From Phycisphaerae bacterium (GTDB lineage: Bacteria > Planctomycetota > Phycisphaerae > UBA1845 > JAFGLZ01), in assembly GCA_016927755.1 (NCBI GenBank), contig JAFGLZ010000023.1, positions 1-64,000 of the forward strand: a stretch of 64,000 nt of DNA, read 5' to 3'. A program made the position numbers and the translations under genes. Position 1 is the first letter of the stretch. Every line of letters begins with the position of its first letter. Shown piece by piece: positions 1 through 6,677 of this stretch. A model generated the notes under the pieces. It was not told the origin of the DNA and made no database searches. It saw nothing but the letters and a program-made list of their open reading frames with translations.

Positions 1-1005
1 GCGGACAAGTGGGACGTTGACGGCGGCTGGGTGACGGTCTCGCTCGAGCCGAACTCCACGACGATTACGTATTTCCAGGACGTGGCGCTGAAGACCGAGT
101 TGTCGACGACGGTGGGCAGCGGAGTCGAGTTGTTCTACGTTTACAAGAGCTACGGTCCGTCAGGGGCGTTCTTCAGCGGCGCGACGCCCCAGCCCTACCA
201 GGACGAGTTTGAGACAGACAAGGACGCAGTGATCTACAACGCCTTCCAGGGGGTCGGGCACGAGGGCAACAAGGCTCGCGTGGACGTGTACCTCGTCGAC
301 GGGGGGGAGAAGGTGTATTTGGGGACGGGCGAGGCCACGATCAAGGTCGAGGAGCCACCCGTGGCGATCTCCCCGCCGACGGTGATCATCAACAAGGACG
401 AGCTTGCGATACTGACGTGCAAGGTCAGCGGGATTCCGGGGCCGTTCTATTACAAGTGGAGCGGCAAGAGGGTCTCAGGCGAGGGGATAAAGTTCCGGGA
501 ACTGGGCACGACCGACTGGTTGAGCAAGATAGAGAGCGGGACTGCCGGGAAGATCCAGGTCGGGCGGCAGAGCGGCTATGAGGGCGAGGGGATCCTCTAT
601 GTAAGGGTCCTTCAGGGCAACATCGAGATCGGCACGGGCGAGTGCCACATCACGCTGAACCGATACTCGGTTCCGGGGACGGAGATGGGATACGGGGAGC
701 GAGACGCCAGCGGCAACGGGGGGGTCTCCTACGGGGTTGATTTCAAGAAGGTCGAGGGGGCCTGGCAGTACTTCATTTGCACAACCGGTTTCAACGACCC
801 GGTGTTCTGGGGCGATTGGCGAGAGAAGCTGTTCGCGGTTCACGCCAAGCTGCCGGACCTGCGGGATCGCGGAACGACGTATTTCTACGCTCTTACGACG
901 ATAGGCGGCAATCTCGGGAGCAAGAGCACGGACGAGTACATCGCGGAGATGTCGTGGCGGTTCGACGGAGACGAGGGATGGGAGGTGATCCCGGATCTGC
1001 GGTGA
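1..1005 (+). CDS. 3' part of an exported Ig-like domain protein, function unknown
   Basis: The reading frame is open from base 1, so the gene starts outside the window; a GTG at 31 is only an internal codon. The visible 334 residues are rich in beta-strand-type sequence, Gly, Thr and Tyr. Around residues 125-215 there is an Ig-like stretch with two Cys about 80 residues apart (LTCKVSG and GTGECHITL), suggesting a disulfide-bridged Ig fold. No catalytic motif is seen. Such domains usually sit in secreted or cell-surface proteins, so an extracellular location is inferred. The next gene begins 120 bases downstream with its own ribosome binding site. I do not recognise the family. Confidence 0.7.
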   Translation, partial: ADKWDVDGGWVTVSLEPNSTTITYFQDVALKTELSTTVGSGVELFYVYKSYGPSGAFFSGATPQPYQDEFETDKDAVIYNAFQGVGHEGNKARVDVYLVDGGEKVYLGTGEATIKVEEPPVAISPPTVIINKDELAILTCKVSGIPGPFYYKWSGKRVSGEGIKFRELGTTDWLSKIESGTAGKIQVGRQSGYEGEGILYVRVLQGNIEIGTGECHITLNRYSVPGTEMGYGERDASGNGGVSYGVDFKKVEGAWQYFICTTGFNDPVFWGDWREKLFAVHAKLPDLRDRGTTYFYALTTIGGNLGSKSTDEYIAEMSWRFDGDEGWEVIPDLR

Positions 1006-1125
1006 CGGTGTAAGGAGGGCGGTCGGGGAACGGGGTTCGAGACGGTGAGAGGGGGCGGAGGTCGCTTCGCGCGGCCGGGTCGCGGTTCCTCGTTCGCGGA
1101 GTGAGATGAAGCAAGGAAGTGCAAC

Positions 1126-1731
1126 ATGTCCTGCGTTCGTCGCGTGTCGGCGGTCTGGGCGGGGATCGTTGTTTCGGCGGGGCTGCTGGGCGTGCTCGAC
1201 GCCGTGAGCGGGCATGAGCTGAGCTTCTTCCTCTTCTACTTTCTGCCGGTGGGCTTGGCCGGTTGGTGCTTCGGCGCAATGCCGGCGGTCGGGGTTTCGA
1301 TGCTGTGCGCGGGGGTGTGGTTCGGCGCTGACTTCCTGGGAGGGCATGAGTACTCCAATCATGTGGTTGCGGTCTGGAACACGATCATCCGGCTGTCCTC
1401 GTTTCTGTGCATGGGGTGGGTGGTCGCGAGGATCCGGCAGGCATTGCGGGAGGCACACGCGGCCTCAGAGGAACTTCGCCGGGCTCTGGCCGAGGTGAAG
1501 CTGCTACAGGGGATCCTTCCGATCTGCGCGAGCTGCAAGAAGATCCGGGACGAGCAGGGCTCGTGGCAGCAGATGGAGTCGTACATTCACAATCATTCGG
1601 AGGCCCAGTTCAGCCACGGTCTTTGTCCGGAGTGCGCCGAGAAGCTCTTGAAAGACGCGGGTCTCGATACCACGTCGTCCGAGCAAGGATCGTCTACGAA
1701 GCCGGGGGACCGACCTGAGGCGCCGGCGTAG
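1126..1731 (+). CDS. Membrane sensor-like protein with C-terminal CxxC/CPEC tail, no output domain
   Basis: The 201-residue protein begins at ATG 1126, preceded by AAGGAAG at the right distance. Residues 6-105 contain about four hydrophobic segments, resembling the membrane-embedded sensory (MASE-like) modules of signalling proteins. Residues 108-135 form a charged helix likely to be coiled coil. Residues 135-180 carry LPICASCKKIRD, then SWQQMESYI, FSH and CPECAEKL. This short cysteine-pair tail is, from memory, found at the C-terminus of many PAS, histidine-kinase and receiver proteins. What is missing is any kinase, GGDEF or methyl-accepting domain, so this is a sensor plus tail only. The four Cys could bind a metal or respond to redox (inference). 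Two small membrane proteins follow on the same strand. Confidence 0.75.
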   Translation: MSCVRRVSAVWAGIVVSAGLLGVLDAVSGHELSFFLFYFLPVGLAGWCFGAMPAVGVSMLCAGVWFGADFLGGHEYSNHVVAVWNTIIRLSSFLCMGWVVARIRQALREAHAASEELRRALAEVKLLQGILPICASCKKIRDEQGSWQQMESYIHNHSEAQFSHGLCPECAEKLLKDAGLDTTSSEQGSSTKPGDRPEAPA

Positions 1732-1874
1732 TGCGGAATCGAGCGTTGGCGTTCGCGGGCAGGGGGCGGAGAATCGCGGCGCGATCAGGAGGTATCGTAC
1801 GGCTGGAAGACGTTGCTCTGTCGTCGGGATGGCCTATTGGTGACGATGACGTGCGAGGTCGGGAAGGGAATTGC

Positions 1875-2213
1875 ATGGGCAGCATGAGTCAATCGGAGTT
1901 CGAGAAGTGGGAGGAGGTTCGGCGGGAGGGGAGGAGCAGATACCTCTCTAGAGACGGCGTCTTGTATGGCGGGACAACAGCGTTTCTGGGTGAGTGCTTC
2001 GGCGACTACGTGAAGAATGGCTCGCTCTCAGGCGACATCGGTTTTGTCGTGGGGGTGGCTGTCCTGACGGCCCTTGGCGCATTGTTGTTTGCGTATCTTA
2101 TCTGGCAACACAACGAGAAGAAGTGTCGGGAGTACGTCGAGAAGGCTGAGATCGCGTCGACGCGAGGTCCGGAGGGAGCGGAGGAAGGCGACACGCGGCG
2201 ATTGGAGGCGTGA
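1875..2213 (+). CDS. Small membrane protein, function unknown
   Basis: The ATG at 1875 is chosen over an in-frame GTG at 1731 because GGGAAGGGA lies just upstream, and because the extra 48 residues would be Arg/Gly-rich with no hydrophobic or domain character. The 112-residue product has a charged N-terminus (SEFEKWEEVRREG), a moderately hydrophobic stretch at 27-45, one strong transmembrane segment at about 58-80 (FVVGVAVLTALGALLFAYLIW region), and an acidic/basic cytoplasmic tail with one Cys. The stop codon overlaps the start of the next, 53-residue membrane gene by four bases (GTGA), so the two are almost certainly translationally coupled. No family recognised. Confidence 0.6.
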   Translation: MGSMSQSEFEKWEEVRREGRSRYLSRDGVLYGGTTAFLGECFGDYVKNGSLSGDIGFVVGVAVLTALGALLFAYLIWQHNEKKCREYVEKAEIASTRGPEGAEEGDTRRLEA

Positions 2214-2371
2214 GCTGGTCGCATTTGGCGGTGGGTTCGGTCGTTGTTGCGCTCGTGTATCTGGCTACCCACGTCGGGGACATGGAGCGGCTGGAGGTTT
2301 CGATCCTGGCGGTTGCCCAGATGGCGATGTTCATGCCGTGCACACTGCTGACGGGGTTGCTTGGGGGGTGA
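2210..2371 (+). CDS. 53-aa two-helix membrane protein, translationally coupled
   Basis: The frame starts with GTG at 2210 inside the GTGA that ends the preceding gene, and runs to TGA at 2369-2371. The product has two hydrophobic stretches (about residues 6-20, LAVGSVVVALVYLAT, and 31-52, ILAVAQMAMFMPCTLLTG) separated by a charged turn, HVGDMERLE. The four-base overlap, the amphipathic layout and the lack of any competing gene support a real small membrane protein. It may form a two-component membrane complex with its neighbour (inference). It ends 65 bases before the stop of the convergent nitrilase gene. Function unknown. Confidence 0.55.
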   Translation: MSWSHLAVGSVVVALVYLATHVGDMERLEVSILAVAQMAMFMPCTLLTGLLGG

Positions 2372-2436
2372 GGGGGCCTCATCCAGTCCGTAGCCATCAT
2401 TTCTCGGCCGAAGACGGCTGTGATTCCTTCCATTCG

Positions 2437-3783
2437 CTAGAAGCGATAGGTCCCGGGTCGGCGTTCTGTGAAGACGTCGGTTCTTGGGGCGACTGTCTTC
2501 TGTGCTGCTTTTGAGAGGTCGATCTTTGCGGTGACCTGGCGTGGATCTCGAGCGATGACGGTGGCGTCGGGTCCGACCAGGACGGCCGACTCGTCGGTCA
2601 ATGCCGCGACGAAGACACGGTTCTCGACGGCTCTGGTTCTGAGCATTTCCAGGTCGGCGCGGACGTCGAAGAGGCAGATGATCAGGGCACCGTCGAGGGC
2701 GAGCGCGCGAGGCCAGGCGAAACCGTTTGCCTCGGGTCCGGCCACGCAGCCGATCGGGATACCGTCGACGACCTGGAGGCTCGGCGGGTCTGTGGGGCGG
2801 ACAGGGCGAACTCGATCGTCCAGGCTCGACAGGATCGCGGGATCGATATTCCGGGGGATCACCAGGATGCACGGGGCGTCGTCGGCGGGTGGGACCGCGC
2901 TATCCGCGTCGTGCGAGACGACGACCGAAGTTGGGGTCGGCGTCCCTTGAAGCCGCCTGGGCGGCTGGGGGGACGTGAGGCGCTTACGGCATCGACCGGG
3001 TATCTCCGGCAGCGGGGGTGGGTCGGTCTCGAGCTCGGCGACGACGATTACCTCCCCCGTGGGCCCGGTCTCGGCCACGGTGTCGCCGTCGGCGTCGACG
3101 ACACGGCTCATGCCGCAGAAGCGGGTGACGGCATCCTCATCGCCGGCCTTGTTCGCGCAGATGAAAGGCAGGCGGAATTCCCGGCACCTTGCCGGGATGA
3201 GGAAGTCGGGTTGGGGGTTGTAGAATTCGCCGGCTCGCCGAGCGGCGTTGACCCAGTTGGTGGGCATGGCCATTAGTCGAGCCTGCTGGGCGGCGAGGGT
3301 GGCCACGATCTCGGGCGCGCGGGCGTCGGCGCAGATCAGCATGCCGATCCGTCCGATGGACGTTTCGAAGACGGGGATCTCGCTTCCGGGGGTGAAGTAG
3401 TCGTGATCGTAGTCCCAGAGGAACTGCTTGGAGTAGGCACCGATGAGGTTGCCGCTCGGGCCGATCAGGACGGCGTTGTTGTATAGGCGCCCCTGGCGGG
3501 GCTCGACGACGCCGATCGCCAGGTGGAGCTTGGCGGCTCGGGTCTCGGCGGAGAGGAGTTGCAGGAGTCCCTCGTGTCCCAGCAGCGGCAACGCGTCGTA
3601 CACGGCTCGCGATCGGAGATGATAGGCCGGATAGGCGCATTCCGGCAGGACGAGCAGGTCGACGCCGAACTGTCCGGCGCCTCGGATGATCCGACGGATG
3701 GCGTCGAGGGCGTCATCGGCGCGCTCGATGGGACGTGCCTGGAGCTGTCCGGCCGCGACGGTGATCGTCCGTGTGCCGCTCAT
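2437..3783 (-). CDS. Carbon-nitrogen hydrolase (nitrilase superfamily) with a second degenerate lobe
   Basis: The 448-residue protein starts at ATG 3783. Residues 5-260 match the nitrilase superfamily, with the Glu of LVLPECAYP (about 50), the Lys of AYSKQFLWDY (about 140) and the Cys of GMLICADARAPEI (about 173). These form the Glu-Lys-Cys triad that hydrolyses amides or nitriles. Residues 300-448 look like the C-terminal half of a second nitrilase fold (RTRAVENRVFVAALTDES and LVGPDATVIARDP), but the residue at its expected nucleophile position appears not to be Cys. Single-domain relatives are usually 260-300 aa, so the extension is unusual. No signal peptide, so cytoplasmic. The substrate cannot be told from sequence. 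The gene is divergent from the lipoprotein gene at 4221, with a repeat element between them. Confidence 0.8.
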   Translation of the reverse strand: MSGTRTITVAAGQLQARPIERADDALDAIRRIIRGAGQFGVDLLVLPECAYPAYHLRSRAVYDALPLLGHEGLLQLLSAETRAAKLHLAIGVVEPRQGRLYNNAVLIGPSGNLIGAYSKQFLWDYDHDYFTPGSEIPVFETSIGRIGMLICADARAPEIVATLAAQQARLMAMPTNWVNAARRAGEFYNPQPDFLIPARCREFRLPFICANKAGDEDAVTRFCGMSRVVDADGDTVAETGPTGEVIVVAELETDPPPLPEIPGRCRKRLTSPQPPRRLQGTPTPTSVVVSHDADSAVPPADDAPCILVIPRNIDPAILSSLDDRVRPVRPTDPPSLQVVDGIPIGCVAGPEANGFAWPRALALDGALIICLFDVRADLEMLRTRAVENRVFVAALTDESAVLVGPDATVIARDPRQVTAKIDLSKAAQKTVAPRTDVFTERRPGTYRF

Positions 3784-3907
3784 GCTACGCTATCCTATGC
3801 GGGCAGGGCTCCGTGGGGAACGGGGAAAACGGGTTGGTGGGCGGGGAAGGAGGCGGAGGGCGTATGTCGGTCTCTCAGGACTCAGTGCTTGCGAGTGGGT
3901 GCCCGGG

Positions 3908-4085
3908 TTCGTGGCTAAGGGTCCCGCAATAACGAATGAACAGTGTGCTCGCCGACAGCCTTTGATGCATGGTCCAGCTTCAGCCATCGGGGACACAATC
4001 CCGGGCCCCAATTCGAGTTCCCCACCGCTGAAGCGATGGGCCACCCAGTCTTAGCGATCTGTTCAAACATTCCTGCAGGTAGCTT
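3908..4085 (+). repeat. Dispersed intergenic repeat, copy A (178 bases)
   Basis: One of three near-full-length copies (others at 52274 and 55841) plus a half copy at 27427, all in the same orientation on the plus strand. Shared blocks in order are GAATGAACAGTG, a GATGCATG-like block, CAGCCATC, a CGAATTC/AATTCGAG block, the hairpin, GGGCCACCC, GATCTGTTCA and TGCAGGCAGCTT. The hairpin is at 4021-4040 (CCCACCGCTGAAGCGATGGG), with one C-A mismatch in the stem. It fills most of the 437-base gap between the divergent nitrilase and lipoprotein genes. An apparent short frame on the minus strand here is an effect of the repeat. Confidence 0.85.
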
Positions 4086-4147
4086 TGGTTGTGAGGATCG
4101 CGTCGGGGCCCGCGGCCGCTGAATCGGGGGAGGGAGGGGTTCGGCAC

Positions 4148-4176
4148 TGGGCAGCGAGGCGCGAGTTTCATAGAAT
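4148..4176 (+). promoter_or_regulatory. Possible sigma-70-type promoter for the PrcB-like lipoprotein
   Basis: TGGGCA at 4148-4153 and TAGAAT at 4171-4176 are 17 bases apart. The start would fall about 40 bases upstream of the lipoprotein start codon and downstream of repeat copy A. The -35 is weak, so this is tentative. Confidence 0.3.
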
Positions 4177-4220
4177 GCGGAGAACGTGGGTGAGATGATG
4201 CGTCGCCCCGCAGGGAAGTC

Positions 4221-4727
4221 GTGCCGCTGGCCATGCAAATGACCGTTCGTCTCTCGCTGCTCCTGATGCTGTTGTCGGCCGGTGGCTGCACCGGGATGGG
4301 GGGCGGCGCGTCCATGGACGAGTACGATCCGGATGAGTTTCCCATCCTCTGGCAGCGGGCCGGGACGTACAGCAGTCTGGACGTTCCTTTGCGGCTCGTG
4401 GTCCGCAACCGGGCCGAGATGGCGTTGTGCCCGGTCAGCAACGTGCCCGTCGATTTCGAGAAGGACATGGTGCTGGTCGCGGGGATGGGACGCGTGTATT
4501 CCGATCAGTATTGCATCCGCATCAATCGCATCTGGCGCGAGGGGTCAAGGCTGAAGGTGGACGTCCAGGTCTATCGCACCGAGTCGGGCTCAGAATCGGT
4601 CATCAAGCTGGCCAGTCCCTATCACGTCGTGGTCATCCCCCGTAGCGACTTGAACGTCGAGGGCTTTGCGCCAGACCTTCGCCACGCCACGCCGAAGCGT
4701 GCCCGCGGACTGCCGCTCGGGCCGTAG
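4221..4727 (+). CDS. Lipoprotein with PrcB C-terminal-like domain
   Basis: The 168-residue protein has a hydrophobic leader (RLSLLLMLLSAGGC) ending in a lipobox-like Cys at about residue 23, so it is probably a lipid-anchored envelope protein. Residues 75-155 fit the PrcB_C pattern: VDFEKDMVLVAGMGRVYS, a central IRINRIWREGSRLKVDVQV strand pair and SPYHVVVIPRSDLN. PrcB is the subunit of the spirochaete dentilisin protease complex, and the domain is thought to assist or bind proteases; that role here is inference. GTG 4221 has AGGGA four bases away, while ATG 4233 and ATG 4239 are alternatives with poorer spacing. No partner protease lies next to it. Confidence 0.65.
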   Translation: MPLAMQMTVRLSLLLMLLSAGGCTGMGGGASMDEYDPDEFPILWQRAGTYSSLDVPLRLVVRNRAEMALCPVSNVPVDFEKDMVLVAGMGRVYSDQYCIRINRIWREGSRLKVDVQVYRTESGSESVIKLASPYHVVVIPRSDLNVEGFAPDLRHATPKRARGLPLGP

Positions 4728-4856
4728 GAGGCGATTGCCTCAGGCAGCTCCAAGTCCTCCCTCTGATCCGATTGGCCGACAGCCGCTTCCTCTTGCCGAG
4801 GGGGGGTGAAAGGTTGTGGTCTGGGCGAGTGACGCAGTCATTCGGGGGCGACTCAA

Positions 4857-4900
4857 GATCTTATCACTTTTGTGGCCATATAGATATGGTGATAGAGATC
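4857..4900 (+). promoter_or_regulatory. Nested inverted repeat upstream of the HAF/PEP-CTERM gene
   Basis: Within an AT-rich island (about 4855-5000) that stands out from the GC-rich surroundings lies an inner palindrome, CCATATAGATATGG at 4876-4889. It is flanked by TATCAC (4862-4867)/GTGATA (4889-4894) and an outer GATC/GATC pair. It sits 20 bases upstream of a candidate -35, where an operator or activator site would be expected. The rest of the 551-base gap (4728-5278) holds no convincing gene. Confidence 0.4.
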
Positions 4901-4919
4901 TGTCGGGAGCCGTCTCGTG

Positions 4920-4948
4920 TTGTCGGGAGTTGTAGAAAACTAATAATT
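4920..4948 (+). promoter_or_regulatory. Possible promoter for the HAF/PEP-CTERM gene
   Basis: TTGTCG (4920-4925) and ATAATT (4943-4948) are separated by 17 bases in the AT-rich island. The implied leader is long, about 325 bases before ATG 5279. Weak consensus match. Confidence 0.3.
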
Positions 4949-5278
4949 AGATTGAAAAGTATTAGGACTATTGGCATCCTCATTCCTGTTGTGTTGGTAT
5001 CTGGATATGAGGGTGCGTTCAGGCTCCGCTCCACGATAAGGCTTGCGAGTGGGTCTGGGCGCTCGAATACGAAGGATGGGAGTAGAGGTCCGGCCAGGCG
5101 TTGGGCGGCCTAGAGGGGGCCGCGAACGCTGCCCCGCTATTCGAACTCATATACGAGGAGATAGCGAGCCGTTTGTCCGTTGCGGGTTGGGTCTGCGATC
5201 GGGCATGGGGAAGGGGGCCGTGCCGGTGGGGTCGAGTTGATCAGGGGCAGGAAGAGGCATTACGAGGGAGAGAGGACG

Positions 5279-6379
5279 ATGAGAGGGAAAACGTTTGCAT
5301 GGGCATGTCGTGCCGTTGCGGTGGGCGCTGTTCTGTTTGGGGCAGGGCGCCCGTTGGTGGGGGCGCAATACACCGTTACCGACTTGGGCACGCTTGGGGG
5401 AACGGGGAGCTTCTCCCAGAGCCACGGTTTCGGCGTGAATGGCGACGGCCAGGTGGCGGGGTGGTCTTACGACGCGACTCCAGACCAGCGGGGCTTTCTC
5501 TGGGACGGCGGGACGATGACCGAGTTAGGCCCGTCGGACGTAAAGGCGAGTCAGGCTTTCGACATCAACAGCGCCGGTCAGGTGACAGGTTGGCGGCGGC
5601 TGTCTTCTGGGTACAGCGAAGCCTTTCTCTACACCAGCGGGAGCATCACGACGCTGGGGATACTGCCGACGGGCCAAGGGAGCGAGGGGTGGGGCGTTAA
5701 CGACAGCGGCAAGGTGGTGGGCAAGTCGAAGTACCAGTCGGGGGCGTTTCAGCGCAATCATGCCGTGCTCTGGGCCGGCGGGACGATGACCGATTTGGGC
5801 GTGCTCGGCGGTCTGTATTCCTGGGCCTACGACATCAACAACAGCGACCAGATCGTGGGCGACTCGACGACGCCGACGCCGGGCGAGACGCACGCGTTCC
5901 TCCACAGCGGTGGGAGCATGACGGACCTGGGCACGCTCGGAGGGACCAACAGCAACGCGTACGCGATCAACGACAGCGGAGAGGTCACGGGCAAGGCGAT
6001 GACGGCCGCCGGGGAATGGCGTGCGTATCTCTACTCGAGTGGGATCATGAGCGGTTTGGGCACGCTTCCAGGTGGGACGTACAGCGAAGGATTCGGGATC
6101 AACGGCGGCGGCCAGATCGTGGGCAAGGCTACCGATGACCTGGGGGCCGAGCGTGCTTTTCTTTATAGCGGCGGAACGATGTACAACCTGAACGATCTAA
6201 TCGACCCTGGCTCGGGATGGGTGCTGGTCGAGGCCAGAGACATCAACGACGAGGGTTGGATCACGGGCTACGGCCTCTACAACGGTCAGACGCGCGGATT
6301 TCTACTTGTCCCTGAGCCTGCATCGGTACTCCTGCTGGCGCTTGGCGCGATGGGTTTTTCGTATCGGCATCGACGCTAG
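5279..6379 (+). CDS. HAF-repeat exported protein with PEP-CTERM anchor
   Basis: ATG 5279 is preceded by GAGGGAGAGAGG; longer in-frame starts lack such a site and a signal peptide. The 366-residue product has an N-terminal signal sequence (TFAWACRAVAVGAVLFGAG, cleavage near VGAQ). It then has about seven repeats alternating a TDLGTLGG-type strand with a DINSAGQVTG/INDSGEVTG-type strand and a RAFLY/HAFLH strand, the signature of HAF extracellular repeats (probably a propeller). It ends VPEPASVLLLALGAMG followed by basic residues, a PEP-CTERM sorting signal. That signal predicts processing by an exosortase and delivery to the cell surface or exopolymer. No exosortase gene is in this window. A rho-independent terminator follows at 6407. 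Confidence 0.88.
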   Translation: MRGKTFAWACRAVAVGAVLFGAGRPLVGAQYTVTDLGTLGGTGSFSQSHGFGVNGDGQVAGWSYDATPDQRGFLWDGGTMTELGPSDVKASQAFDINSAGQVTGWRRLSSGYSEAFLYTSGSITTLGILPTGQGSEGWGVNDSGKVVGKSKYQSGAFQRNHAVLWAGGTMTDLGVLGGLYSWAYDINNSDQIVGDSTTPTPGETHAFLHSGGSMTDLGTLGGTNSNAYAINDSGEVTGKAMTAAGEWRAYLYSSGIMSGLGTLPGGTYSEGFGINGGGQIVGKATDDLGAERAFLYSGGTMYNLNDLIDPGSGWVLVEARDINDEGWITGYGLYNGQTRGFLLVPEPASVLLLALGAMGFSYRHRR

Positions 6380-6588
6380 CTCCGACCCATGCAGCTCACC
6401 TCCTCAGGACCTCCGGTCTCCCCATCCCGGGGGTCCTTTTTTCTCCACTTGCCGCGGTGCGTCATCTTTTTCATGCGGTGAATCCGGCGGCTCGGGCTGC
6501 TGCCTCGGCCTAGCTCGAGAGCGTGGTTGTTGACACATTTCTGGCACCGGTCGAACATGGTGCAGTTCAGGCATTGGTCGGCTGTCAT
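6376..6588 (-). CDS. Candidate small Cys-cluster protein (70 aa)
   Basis: On the minus strand from ATG 6588, the N-terminus has Cys at residues 6, 9, 15 and 18 (CLNCTMFDRCQKC), a zinc-ribbon-like CxxC-x5-CxxC pattern. A strongly basic middle follows (RRIHRMKKMTHRGKWRKK). Against it: no clear ribosome binding site, the 3' half covers the terminator of the opposite gene, and the frame ends within the last codons of that gene. It is listed because four spaced Cys plus a basic tail are unlikely by chance in a GC-rich antisense frame. Function unknown. Confidence 0.3.
   Translation of the reverse strand: MTADQCLNCTMFDRCQKCVNNHALELGRGSSPSRRIHRMKKMTHRGKWRKKDPRDGETGGPEEVSCMGRS
6407..6442 (+). terminator. 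Rho-independent terminator after the HAF/PEP-CTERM gene
   Basis: The stem GGACCTCCGG (6407-6416) pairs with CCGGGGGTCC (6427-6436), 10 base pairs including one T-G pair, around a 10-base loop. Six T follow at 6437-6442. It lies 28 bases after the stop codon at 6379. Confidence 0.85.
6530..6558 (+). promoter_or_regulatory. Possible promoter for the DUF6807 gene
   Basis: A perfect TTGACA at 6530-6535 is followed 17 bases later by GAACAT at 6553-6558, a weak -10. It is placed about 120 bases before ATG 6678 and after the terminator of the preceding gene, which makes a promoter here expected. Confidence 0.35.
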
Positions 6589-6677
6589 TCGTCGTGGACG
6601 TGGCCTCGTTTGGGCTTGCGCCTCGTGACCGAGGCGGCGTGTCAGTTCGGCGGGAAGATCCGAGAGGAGCGGTGCTC

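Noticed and set aside
475..1458. Long minus-strand open frame opposite the Ig-protein and sensor genes
   Set aside because: Pro/Arg-rich translation typical of antisense in GC-rich genes; overlaps two better-supported genes and has no domain.
3790..4044. Short minus-strand frame (84 codons) within repeat copy A
   Set aside because: Similar frames appear in copies B and C only because the repeat is conserved; the frame is not maintained between copies.
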